The notes under the pieces were generated by a model. It ran no database searches, was not told the origin of the DNA, and saw only the letters and a list, made by a program, of their open reading frames with translations. From Bog-950 sp046329515 (lineage in GTDB: Bacteria; Bacteroidota; Bacteroidia; Chitinophagales; LD1): a DNA stretch of 64,000 nucleotides. The DNA lies in assembly GCA_046329515.1 (NCBI GenBank), contig JAXLUM010000001.1, positions 1,674,001 to 1,738,000 on the forward strand, in the 5' to 3' direction. Positions 1-7,421 of the stretch are shown one piece after another (within the stretch, counting starts at the first letter, position 1; every line of letters starts with the position of its first letter). Position numbers and translations under genes: made by a program.

Positions 1-1511
1 GGCTTCTTGTTCTTTTTATGAAACTTAATGCCGTTATCTACCAGCACAGCAATTAGTTTTTCTACCAGTTCGCGGTCGGCAGTTACTTCGGGCAGTTCAG
101 CCACACTAACTTCTGCGCCCGTTTCTTCAATGCGCTGTTTTAAGCTCTTTAAAGCATCAGCTACGGCCAGTTTCATGCTCAAGCGGCCTGTAGAAAAGCG
201 GTGCGTATTTAAACCGATATAAGCCTTTAAATCGGTTAGAAGCTTCTCCATACGTACGGCCGCGCTTTGCGCAAACTGTGCGTATTCGGTAGCCTCGGCG
301 TAGTCGTGCTTTTGCAGCTTATCGGCAATCAACTGCACGTAGTTTAATATAGTGCGTACGGGCTCACGCAAATCGTGCGAGGCAAGGTGCAAAACACTCT
401 CGCTATTCAGTATCTCTTCATCGCTGCGCTGGGCAGGCAGGCGGTCTTCATCGCGCTTCTCTATCTCCTTAAAGGTAAGCAATTGGAAGAACTCATCCTG
501 AAGGTTCAGCGGCTTAAGGCTGTATTGCACTTCCCTTTCTTCGCCTTTGCTCTTTATAACGCCTTCACTCTGTTTATCCTCTAAAAACGATTGCAGGTTC
601 ATGCCCGGCAATAAAGGCAATTTGCTTTCAAACACTTCACCAAGGTTCTTCTGCAATAATTCGTTGCTCTTTAAGCGCAAAGCTTTTAAGGCGGTGCGGT
701 TGGCAAATACTACTTTGTCGCCTTTCAGCAACAGCATTTTTTCATCAAGGCTGTTTACCAGGGTTGCAAAGCCATCATTTTCCAAAAGCGTTTCGCTGCT
801 CTTGTTTTCAATAGCTTGCTTATTTATTACAAACAGATTTGCCTTTTCGCCATTCCAGCTAAGGTCGCTAACGCGAATGGTAATGCGCCACTTTTTATTG
901 GGTGAAAACTCTACCACTTCTTCATCATCCACCTCGCGGTAGCTCATGTAGTCGGCAAGGTGTTTTTTAAGGCCTTGCTCACCCAAAATGCTGTAGGCCT
1001 TGGCATTGGCATAGCGCAAGGCATTCTGTGCGTTAATAACCATAACGCCTTCATCTAAGCGGTTAAACATTTTGTAAAACGACTCATGAAGCGTCATGTA
1101 ATCGTTAAAGGTGTTATCCAGCTTGGTTTCGGCCTCGTTAAGGCGCAGTGCATTTACAATGGCCTTTTGCAGGTGAAAGAGGTTAATTTTATTCTTTACC
1201 AGGTAATCGGTAGCGCCGCTGGCCTGTGCCTGTTTTTGGGCATCGGCAGCGCTGTTTTCCGATAGTAGTATGGTGGGTATTTTATCCCTTTCTGCCAGGT
1301 TGCGGAAGTTGATGAACTCCTTTTTAACCGCCAGGCCCGCATCAAGCAATATCAGTTCCGGCTTTCGGTTTTTCAGGTAATTAAGCCCTTCGGTAATATC
1401 CGTAGCATGGCTAATGGCAAAAGCATAGGCGCTAACCTTTAGAAAGCGCTGTATATCCTGCGCGCTTTGCTCATCGCTTTCCAGCAATAATATGCTTTTC
1501 GGTTTGTCCAT
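1..1511 (-). CDS. Response-regulator/PAS/histidine kinase, partial (C-terminus off window)
   Basis: Reading the minus strand from an ATG at 1511 gives 503 codons open to the window edge. Residues 1-125 form a receiver domain: acidic pocket E11/D13, phospho-acceptor D57 (in LILLDAG) and conserved K106. About 140-365 look like two PAS-type sensor segments. A HisKA H-box of the phytochrome-like type (ASHDLREPVRT) puts the phospho-histidine at H379, and the ATPase N-box begins with N493 (VDNGIKF). The G-boxes lie beyond the window. The receiver-first order is the reverse of a classical hybrid kinase and suits a protein that takes phosphate or a signal from another kinase. It is likely cytoplasmic, as no membrane segment is seen. 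The ligand and output are unknown. Confidence 0.88.
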   Translation of the reverse strand, partial: MDKPKSILLLESDEQSAQDIQRFLKVSAYAFAISHATDITEGLNYLKNRKPELILLDAGLAVKKEFINFRNLAERDKIPTILLSENSAADAQKQAQASGATDYLVKNKINLFHLQKAIVNALRLNEAETKLDNTFNDYMTLHESFYKMFNRLDEGVMVINAQNALRYANAKAYSILGEQGLKKHLADYMSYREVDDEEVVEFSPNKKWRITIRVSDLSWNGEKANLFVINKQAIENKSSETLLENDGFATLVNSLDEKMLLLKGDKVVFANRTALKALRLKSNELLQKNLGEVFESKLPLLPGMNLQSFLEDKQSEGVIKSKGEEREVQYSLKPLNLQDEFFQLLTFKEIEKRDEDRLPAQRSDEEILNSESVLHLASHDLREPVRTILNYVQLIADKLQKHDYAEATEYAQFAQSAAVRMEKLLTDLKAYIGLNTHRFSTGRLSMKLAVADALKSLKQRIEETGAEVSVAELPEVTADRELVEKLIAVLVDNGIKFHKKNKK

Positions 1512-1581
1512 TGTGGTGTGCGCAAAGTAAGCGGTATTTGGCAAAAGGGCAAGCGGCGTTTTACACAGTCATTAGTGGAGT

Positions 1582-1638
1582 AAAAAGGGCCGGCGCCTTG
1601 CGGCGCCGGGTGTTTCGGCCAATACCCCTGACCGAAAC
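1582..1638 (-). terminator. Minus-strand terminator with GNRA-loop hairpin, preceded by a second hairpin
   Basis: Read on the minus strand, an 8-bp perfect GC stem (1590-1597 with 1602-1609) closed by a GCAA tetraloop runs into a U tract (complement of A1582-1586). Just before it is a 7-bp hairpin, 1612-1618 with 1632-1638. No coding gene on this strand lies upstream, so it must end a short transcript. It sits about 75 nt before the kinase start and could also act as an attenuator in the kinase leader. Confidence 0.6.
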
Positions 1639-1756
1639 TTCTATTGACTCTTTGGCTATGAGAAATAGAATGTAATTCCTATAACAAAAATTGAGTAAAG
1701 TTGTTGTAAGCACTAATTACCGAGGAGAAGAGCAGAAGTTTTGCGGCAAACGCAAA

Positions 1757-1929
1757 TAAAAAAGGCCGGTGTTACCCACACCGACCCTTAAATTTTACCG
1801 GGGCTTTACACTCACTTACCCAGCACATGAAACCCCGATAAAACTCTTCACAAATCAACTGCACATTAAAAAATGTCCCTAAGAGGGAATCAGAACCTTG
1901 CGCTTGCTAACCACATTAAGCACATATCT
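1757..1929 (-). ncRNA. Candidate small RNA of about 170 nt
   Basis: This is inference from structure only. On the minus strand a near-consensus -7 element (CATATTTG, plus-strand 1936-1943) is followed by about 170 nt with stacked hairpins and then a terminator at 1758-1789. The hairpins are 1876-1888 (TCCCT/AGGGA), 1863-1876 (ACATT/AATGT) and 1800-1836 (GGGG..TTT with AAACCCC). ATGTGC occurs three times (plus-strand 1823, 1861 and 1920). No open reading frame explains the stretch. The length resembles 6S RNA, but I cannot see the 6S central bubble and do not assign a family. Confidence 0.35.
1758..1789 (-). terminator. Intrinsic terminator, minus strand, with no coding gene upstream
   Basis: GGCCGGTGT (1764-1772) pairs with ACACCGACC (1778-1786) with one mismatch and a 5-nt loop. 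On the minus strand this stem is followed by six U residues (complement of A1758-1763). The nearest upstream gene (PhoD-like) reads the other way, so the terminated transcript must start inside 1790-2109. Confidence 0.65.
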
Positions 1930-2096
1930 TGAGTGCAAATATGGGGGCGGTAAACAGGCTTAAAAAATTTATGCGGTAAACTGGCCTTCTTATGCGGCTA
2001 ACAGCGGTTTTACAAGCTGTACGTTGTATGATTTTTACAATTGTTGGGGCAATAGCTAAACAATTATAATGGCTTTTTGCGGCAATGCTTATTTGT

Positions 2097-2104
2097 TACA
2101 TTCG
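2097..2104 (+). promoter_or_regulatory. -7 promoter element, predicted leaderless start
   Basis: TACATTCG is one base off the Bacteroidota -7 consensus TAnnTTTG and ends 5 nt before the GTG at 2110. A TTTTG lies 17 nt upstream of it and may be the -33 element. Transcription would begin at or next to the start codon. Confidence 0.45.
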
Positions 2105-2109
2105 CCACC

Positions 2110-3453
2110 GTGAGAAAAATACCCACCCTTGCTCTGCTGTTATTGCTATGTACCCTTGCGTTTAGCCAAAAGGAATTGAAACCCAAATTGCTGGCCGGCC
2201 CCGTGGTTGGTTCAGTTACGTCCAATTCCGCTAAAATATGGATTGCCTACCGTGGCAAAGGACAAAATGCCCTGATATTGGGCGATACATCGGAGCAACG
2301 CGTTTATTACCCTACTTCTTACAGCTACATCAACAACAAAAAGGGCGAAATAGCCCTTACCATGGAGTTTACCGGCCTTAAGCCCAACCATAACTATAAT
2401 ATTTTAATAAATATTGATGGCTGGGGGGCGCACGCCAAATATTCATTTAAAACGCAAAGTGATTCAGCGGTGCGCGATTTCAATTTTATGTTGGGCTCCT
2501 GCAACTTGTTAATGACAGATGTGACGCGCGGTTTGTTCCCCGGCGGTTCAAACTGGATTTTTTACCGCATGCGGAAAAAGAAAGGCGACTTTATGCTGTG
2601 GCTGGGCGATAATGTGTATTACCTATGGAAGAAGCAATGCAGTTGCTATGAAAACATGTTCGATAGACAGCTTAAAATTCGCAAGGTATATAACCGCAAG
2701 TACCGCGATTTTTTAGCTGCACAACCTAACTACGCCATATGGGATGACCACGATTACGGCCCAAATGACTCTGATAAAAACTGGGCGTTAAAGGACAGCG
2801 CGCTGGCTGTATTTAAAGGCTTTTGGCCCAATACTTACCCTGAACATGCCGCCTTTAACGGTAACTACTTCAACTTCCGGTGGAGCGATGCGGAGTTTTT
2901 TATGATGGATGACCGTTACTACCGCGACCCTGAAGGGGATACGATGGGCGACTTTTTGGGAGAGAAGCAAATGATTTGGCTGAAGAACAAGCTGCAAATG
3001 AGCGATGCTACATTCAAGTTTATTTGCATAGGCAGTCAGGTGTTAAATGACAACCACTTTGGCGAATCGTATGCGGCATACCCGCGCGAAAGAAACGAGC
3101 TGTTGGATTATATAGCGCAAAACAACATTAAAGGTGTTGTGTTTTTAACCGGCGATAAGCACTACAGCGAAATTTGCCGCCGCGATTGGAGAGGCTATCC
3201 TATGTATGACTTTACGGCTTCGCCATTAACAGCGCCACCACTACCGCGCTTAATTTTTGGGGCTTATCATAACACCTACCGTATTAAGGGTACCGATTAT
3301 GGCCGCAAGAACTTTGGTAAAATATGGATTAGTGGCCCCGAAGGCAAGCGCGAGTTAAAGCTGGAAATTTATGGCCGCGCAGGCGGTAAGCGCCGCGAAT
3401 TGCTGATTAAGCAAGCGGACTTACAACGCAAGCCCGAAACCACGAATAAATGA
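2110..3453 (+). CDS. PhoD-like alkaline phosphatase / calcineurin-fold phosphoesterase
   Basis: A 447-residue exported metallophosphoesterase of the PhoD family. I chose the GTG at 2110 because a Sec signal peptide (RKIPTLALLLLLCTLAFSQ) starts right there; an in-frame TTG further upstream would spoil it. After a fibronectin-like N-terminal sheet, the metal-binding motifs appear in family order: GDN (D167, N168), WDDHDYGPND (D212, D213, H214) and LTGDKH (D349, H351). By family it hydrolyses phosphate mono- or diesters in the periplasm or at the surface; the substrate is not readable. The next gene starts 25 nt downstream on the same strand. No T9SS tail is present. Confidence 0.88.
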   Translation: MRKIPTLALLLLLCTLAFSQKELKPKLLAGPVVGSVTSNSAKIWIAYRGKGQNALILGDTSEQRVYYPTSYSYINNKKGEIALTMEFTGLKPNHNYNILINIDGWGAHAKYSFKTQSDSAVRDFNFMLGSCNLLMTDVTRGLFPGGSNWIFYRMRKKKGDFMLWLGDNVYYLWKKQCSCYENMFDRQLKIRKVYNRKYRDFLAAQPNYAIWDDHDYGPNDSDKNWALKDSALAVFKGFWPNTYPEHAAFNGNYFNFRWSDAEFFMMDDRYYRDPEGDTMGDFLGEKQMIWLKNKLQMSDATFKFICIGSQVLNDNHFGESYAAYPRERNELLDYIAQNNIKGVVFLTGDKHYSEICRRDWRGYPMYDFTASPLTAPPLPRLIFGAYHNTYRIKGTDYGRKNFGKIWISGPEGKRELKLEIYGRAGGKRRELLIKQADLQRKPETTNK

Positions 3454-3478
3454 TAAATTGCCGCTGTTAGTAAAGCTA

Positions 3479-4339
3479 ATGGTGTACTACCTGGTTGTTC
3501 CATTTCTGTATTTAATCTCCTTTCTGCCTTTTGGCCTGCTTTATCTTTTGGCAGATGTTATAGCCTTTGTTCTTAGGGTAGTAATTGGATACAGACGAAA
3601 GGTCGTTTTTGAAAATTTACGCAAGTCTTTCCCTCAAAAAACGGAAGCGGAGCTAAACAATATTGCAAAGGAGTTCTACCGAAACCTTGCTGATAGGATT
3701 GTAGAAGGGTTGAAGTGCATAAGCTTAAGCAAAGAAGAAATACTAAAGCGATGCCCTGTTGAAAATTACAACTTAGTAGAGGGTTATTGCAAGCAGGGTA
3801 GAAGCGTAGTTGCCGTGCTGGGGCATTCCGGTTCATGGGAGATGGCCTGCCTGAGTTCAAGTATTTACATTGATAATTACATTAAGTACTCCATTTATAC
3901 TGCCGGGCGAAACCAACAATTTGATGACTTTTTAAAGCGCACCCGTGGACGTTTTGGTATGCAACTTATATCAATGCAGCAAACGCCGAATTACCTAAGG
4001 CACGGCTTTGGCGGGGTATCGGTAGGTATGTATCTGGCTGATCAAAACCACTCTAACCCCAAACGCGCTTATTGGACCAACTTTTTAAACCAGGATACAC
4101 CTTTTATGACGGGCGCTGCGCGGTTTGCAAAAGCCCACAACAGTGTTCTGATTTTTGTAAAGGTGAAGCAAAAAAGACGCGGGTACTACAGTATTGAAAA
4201 CGTGCTGCTGGAAGAAAATCCGGCTGATTATACTGAACAGCAGCTAACAGAAAAGTTTGTACACGCTTTTGAAGAACAGATAAGCGAAAAACCTGCGGAC
4301 TGGCTATGGAGCCATAAGCGGTGGAAACACAAACGATAG
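3479..4339 (+). CDS. LpxL/HtrB-type lipid A acyltransferase family protein
   Basis: 286 residues of the lysophospholipid/lauroyl acyltransferase family, which adds secondary acyl chains to lipid A (or ornithine-type lipids) at the inner membrane. The first 45 residues form one or two hydrophobic segments that anchor it. The catalytic HX4E motif is H116-SGSW-E121. Further conserved stretches are LADQN and the positively charged C-terminal end with WLWSHKRWK, typical of this family. An in-frame TTG at 3458 would add seven residues; the ATG at 3479 is preferred because the hydrophobic anchor begins there. It follows the phosphatase by 25 nt and is probably co-transcribed. The acyl donor and acceptor cannot be told from sequence. 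Confidence 0.85.
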   Translation: MVYYLVVPFLYLISFLPFGLLYLLADVIAFVLRVVIGYRRKVVFENLRKSFPQKTEAELNNIAKEFYRNLADRIVEGLKCISLSKEEILKRCPVENYNLVEGYCKQGRSVVAVLGHSGSWEMACLSSSIYIDNYIKYSIYTAGRNQQFDDFLKRTRGRFGMQLISMQQTPNYLRHGFGGVSVGMYLADQNHSNPKRAYWTNFLNQDTPFMTGAARFAKAHNSVLIFVKVKQKRRGYYSIENVLLEENPADYTEQQLTEKFVHAFEEQISEKPADWLWSHKRWKHKR

Positions 4340-4396
4340 AAAATTCTATATTGCATTTTAGCATTCTAAATCCTAATTAAAACTCATAACTCCTTT

Positions 4397-5170
4397 ATGG
4401 AATTCATTAAAGTAAATCCGCAGTTTGAAAAGCACATAGCCTTAATAGAATTAAACCGCCCTAAAGAACTTAATGCGCTTAACCGCCAGTTAATGCTGGA
4501 AATACGCGATGCGCTGCGCGAGTTGGATGAAGATGATAATGTGCGTGTAATTATACTTACAGGCGGCCCCAAAGTATTTGCTGCGGGAGCAGATATTAAA
4601 CAAATGGCCGGTGCAGGCGCCATTGAGATGTTGAATATTGACCAGTTTAGCACCTGGGACCAGATAAAGAAAACACGCAAGCCCATTATTGCAGCCGTTA
4701 GCGGTTTTGCCCTGGGTGGCGGTTGCGAGTTAGCAATGACCTGCGATATGATTATTGCTTCAGAAACTGCACGCTTTGGCCAACCCGAAATTAAAATAGG
4801 TACCATGCCGGGGGCCGGCGGCACTCAGCGTCTTACACGCGCAGTGGGCAAAGTAATGGCTATGGAGCTGGTATTAACCGGCAAGTTTATTTCGGCAGAA
4901 GAAGCACTGAATGCAGGGCTTATTAACCGTATTGTGCCTGTGGAACTGCTTATGGATGAAACGCTTGGCCTGGCGCGCGAAATAGCCAAACAATCTCCTG
5001 TAGCCATAAAACTGGCTAAGGAATCAGTAAATAATGCCTTTAATTCAACATTGGATGAAGGCCTTATTTTTGAGCGCAAAAACTTCTACCTAACCTTCGC
5101 ATCGCAGGACCAAAAAGAGGGTATGGCGGCATTTATTGAAAAACGAAATCCTGAGTTTACAGGAAAGTAA
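4397..5170 (+). CDS. Enoyl-CoA hydratase (crotonase family)
   Basis: 257 residues, the usual length. It adds water across the 2,3-double bond of enoyl-CoA in fatty-acid or amino-acid breakdown (or reversal in butyrate pathways), in the cytoplasm. The oxyanion-hole segment AAGADIKQ and the ALGGGCELAMTCD and GQPEIKIGTMPGAGGTQRL blocks are near-identical to the mitochondrial short-chain enzyme. Both catalytic glutamates are present, E111 and E131, 20 residues apart as in the rat enzyme (E144/E164). So it is a true hydratase rather than a one-glutamate isomerase or hydrolase relative. It starts 57 nt after the acyltransferase stop, and the next gene begins 24 nt after its own stop. Confidence 0.92.
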   Translation: MEFIKVNPQFEKHIALIELNRPKELNALNRQLMLEIRDALRELDEDDNVRVIILTGGPKVFAAGADIKQMAGAGAIEMLNIDQFSTWDQIKKTRKPIIAAVSGFALGGGCELAMTCDMIIASETARFGQPEIKIGTMPGAGGTQRLTRAVGKVMAMELVLTGKFISAEEALNAGLINRIVPVELLMDETLGLAREIAKQSPVAIKLAKESVNNAFNSTLDEGLIFERKNFYLTFASQDQKEGMAAFIEKRNPEFTGK

Positions 5171-5194
5171 TATATTAGAGTCCATCACACTACC

Positions 5195-6070
5195 GTGCGG
5201 ACCCTGACCTGCGCCCTTTTAGTATTTTTCTTTGCCTGCTTGCGCACGAATGCTGCGCAACAGATAACTGTTACCTCTGTTTCAACCTCTAAACTTATTT
5301 ACGGCGAAGCGCAAACGCTGGCGGTTAAGTACAGCCTGCAGCTAAAGCAATCGTACAATGAATTAGCGCTTTCCGGTGATAGTGCGGAATCATACATAGT
5401 TGAGGTGCGCATTAAAGATGGCGCAGGCAAGTTTATTAGCTGCAGTAAGGGTTATGGCGCTTATACAGATGAAGAGGGTTATGCCTGTTCCGATTTTTTG
5501 CTTTTGCTCAGTTATAATGTAAAGCTGTATGCCGACCAAACTATTTACCTACCCCTGGCCTCACTAAATATTGCCGAAGGCATACAAAGCCTGCAGCCTG
5601 TGTTGCGCATAAAAGATAAATGGGGACGCGTTGTAATGGCTGATTATGCAGCGCCTAAAACGGATATTGAAATACCGCTAAGGGTTCATTTAAATCTTGC
5701 AGTTAGAAATATTGAGGTAGCTGAATCCGGCCTTAAGAATCAATCGTGGGACTATAAGATGAACAACGACGAGGACAAACCGGAGGTGTGCTGGGCTTTG
5801 CTACTTGGTAACAAGCGCCTTTCTCTATCTCCTTTCCGCAGCAACAGTTATACTTATACTGATACTTCCGGCAATAGCGATTTTGAGTTTGTAATTTCTA
5901 AAGGCGATATATTTCTTATAAACGTTTTGGATTACGACCTTTCATCCTATAGTGATAAAATAGGAACAATGAAGGTTGATATGGCCGATATGCAGAAGTT
6001 TTCGGGCAGTAGCTTTACTTCAAAATTCGGCAAGGTGTTGAAGATGGATTTTGTGGTAACCATTCTTTAA
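5195..6070 (+). CDS. Secreted hypothetical protein, beta-rich
   Basis: 291 residues starting at GTG 5195 with a clear Sec signal peptide (LTCALLVFFFACLRTNAAQ), so it is periplasmic or outer-membrane associated. The rest alternates short beta strands. The last 90 residues (SDFEFVISKGD-IFLINVLDYDLSSYSDKIG) resemble the acidic-loop pattern of a C2-like beta sandwich, which is only a suggestion. No T9SS tail, lipobox or enzyme motif is seen. It sits 24 nt downstream of the enoyl-CoA hydratase and has no promoter-like element of its own. I do not recognise the family. Confidence 0.7.
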   Translation: MRTLTCALLVFFFACLRTNAAQQITVTSVSTSKLIYGEAQTLAVKYSLQLKQSYNELALSGDSAESYIVEVRIKDGAGKFISCSKGYGAYTDEEGYACSDFLLLLSYNVKLYADQTIYLPLASLNIAEGIQSLQPVLRIKDKWGRVVMADYAAPKTDIEIPLRVHLNLAVRNIEVAESGLKNQSWDYKMNNDEDKPEVCWALLLGNKRLSLSPFRSNSYTYTDTSGNSDFEFVISKGDIFLINVLDYDLSSYSDKIGTMKVDMADMQKFSGSSFTSKFGKVLKMDFVVTIL

Positions 6071-6156
6071 GATATCTCATTTCCCTCTGCGGGTTTATAA
6101 GTTTATGCAATTTGAACCGCTGCAAATTTTAATTTTACGCTAACAACAAGCTAGTT

Positions 6157-6369
6157 ATGGGACAAAAGAAGGAACTTAAAAAGCTGAAGAAAAGGCTTAA
6201 GTCTATTGAGAAAGACATGGATAATTACCGTTCTAAAACTGAAAAACAATTCAGCCAGTTAGAAACGCTGTTATCTGAATTCAACCAAAAGCTTACTGAT
6301 GTGCTTAACCTGCGTAAAGCTTCTGCTAACGGTAATGGCACTACCCACAAAAAGCCGGTAAAAAAGTAG
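6157..6369 (+). CDS. Small Lys-rich coiled-coil protein
   Basis: 70 residues. Residues 3-50 have heptad spacing (LKKLKKRLKSIEKDMDNY..., then FSQLETLLSEFNQKLTDVL), which predicts one long coiled coil; the tail is basic and low-complexity. No membrane segment or catalytic motif is seen. Codon use and the clean ATG support a real gene. It converges on tsaD, whose stop is 10 bp away. The function is unknown; it may be a structural or nucleoid-type adaptor, but nothing in the sequence proves this. Confidence 0.6.
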   Translation: MGQKKELKKLKKRLKSIEKDMDNYRSKTEKQFSQLETLLSEFNQKLTDVLNLRKASANGNGTTHKKPVKK

Positions 6370-6379
6370 TTCACTAACT

Positions 6380-7381
6380 TTATAAGTGATATCGCGCCAT
6401 GGGTTCAACGCCTTGGTGGCTGAATTCTCCTTTTAAATACTTGTGATAGGCGGTAATGGCTATCATAGCTGCGTTATCGGTGCAGTATTCAAATTTGGGT
6501 ATGTGGGTTTTCCACCCATTCCGTTCGCCCAATTCGGCAAAGCGTTTTCTTAGTTCTGAGTTAGCTGAAACACCACCTGCAAGAGCTATCTCCTGCACCC
6601 CGGTTCGTTTGGCAGCTTTCTCCAGTTTCTTTAGCAATATATCCACTATAGTCTTTTGAACACCTGCGCAAAGGTCATACACGTTTTCCTTTATAAAGTC
6701 GGGGTTTAAGCGGGTTTGCTTTTGCAGAAAGTAAAGAATACTTGTTTTAACGCCGCTAAAACTAAAGTCCAGTTCCGCTATCTGTGGCTCCGGAAAGGGA
6801 AATCTTGAGGCATCGCCTTGTTGGGCATATTGGTCAATTAGCGGTCCGCCCGGGTAAGGCAGGCCAAGCAGTTTGGCGCTTTTATCAAAGGCTTCTCCGG
6901 CGGCGTCATCAAGGGTTTCGCCAATCACCTCCATTTCTAAAAAATCCTTAACAAGCACTATTTGGGTATGGCCGCCGCTAACCGTTAAGCACAGAAAAGG
7001 AAAGGTAGGAGTGGAATCAATAAAATGGGCCAGTATGTGGGCCTGCATATGGTTAACCTCAATAAGCGGAATGTTTTTAGCCAGTGCAAAGCCCTTGGCA
7101 AAACTTACGCCCACCAGCAAACTGCCTATTAAACCCGGCCCGCGGGTAAAGGCTACGGCGTTTATTTCATCGGCATTAATGCCGGCCTTTTGAACGGCAA
7201 GGTGCACTACAGGCACAATATTTTGTTGATGTGCACGTGAAGCTAATTCAGGAACTACACCACCCCATTGTTGATGAACTGTTTGGTTTGCAACAAGGTT
7301 GGCAAGAATTTTGGCATCTTTGCAGATTGCTGCCGATGTATCGTCGCAGGAGGATTCTATCCCTAAAATGACTATGCTCAC
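6380..7381 (-). CDS. tsaD: tRNA N6-threonylcarbamoyltransferase (t6A synthesis)
   Basis: 333 residues; with TsaB/TsaE it transfers threonylcarbamoyl to A37 of ANN-decoding tRNAs. The Kae1/TsaD signature is complete: ILGIESSCDDTSAA at the N-terminus, the metal ligands H111 and H115 (NHMQAHILAH, same numbering as E. coli), the SGGHTQIV nucleotide loop, and a late D in the CTDNAAMIA motif. The GTG at 7381 matches where family members begin; a longer in-frame start would run into tamB. The -7 box TATTTTTG lies only 4 nt upstream. Divergent from tamB, 40 bp apart, a neighbourhood common in Bacteroidota. Confidence 0.95.
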   Translation of the reverse strand: MSIVILGIESSCDDTSAAICKDAKILANLVANQTVHQQWGGVVPELASRAHQQNIVPVVHLAVQKAGINADEINAVAFTRGPGLIGSLLVGVSFAKGFALAKNIPLIEVNHMQAHILAHFIDSTPTFPFLCLTVSGGHTQIVLVKDFLEMEVIGETLDDAAGEAFDKSAKLLGLPYPGGPLIDQYAQQGDASRFPFPEPQIAELDFSFSGVKTSILYFLQKQTRLNPDFIKENVYDLCAGVQKTIVDILLKKLEKAAKRTGVQEIALAGGVSANSELRKRFAELGERNGWKTHIPKFEYCTDNAAMIAITAYHKYLKGEFSHQGVEPMARYHL

Positions 7382-7385
7382 AGCG

Positions 7386-7393
7386 CAAAAATA
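7386..7393 (-). promoter_or_regulatory. -7 promoter element of tsaD, predicted leaderless
   Basis: TATTTTTG on the minus strand matches TAnnTTTG exactly and is separated from the GTG start by 4 nt (CGCT). No good -33 element is visible. It lies in the 40-bp divergent gap with tamB. Confidence 0.5.
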
Positions 7394-7421
7394 TGGATTA
7401 AGTGGCTTATTGCCGTTATAA

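Larger units (their letters stand above)
1512..2109. other. Intergenic region, 598 bp, non-coding
   Basis: I see no credible protein gene here. It holds the two minus-strand terminators, the candidate small RNA, a possible kinase promoter (near-consensus TTACTTTG on the minus strand just upstream of 1511) and the PhoD-like promoter at its right end. It is more AT-rich than the flanking genes. Confidence 0.7.

Noticed and set aside
28..942. Three plus-strand open frames in the first kilobase
   Set aside because: Antisense to the histidine kinase, whose domain motifs are clear on the minus strand.
1757..1929. Assignment of the candidate RNA to 6S, SRP RNA or tmRNA
   Set aside because: Length fits 6S only loosely, and neither the 6S bubble, the SRP GGAAG loop nor a tmRNA tag frame is visible.
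5195..6070. C2-like calcium-binding domain call for the secreted hypothetical
   Set aside because: Only a weak acidic-loop pattern in the last 90 residues; kept as a note and not as a function.
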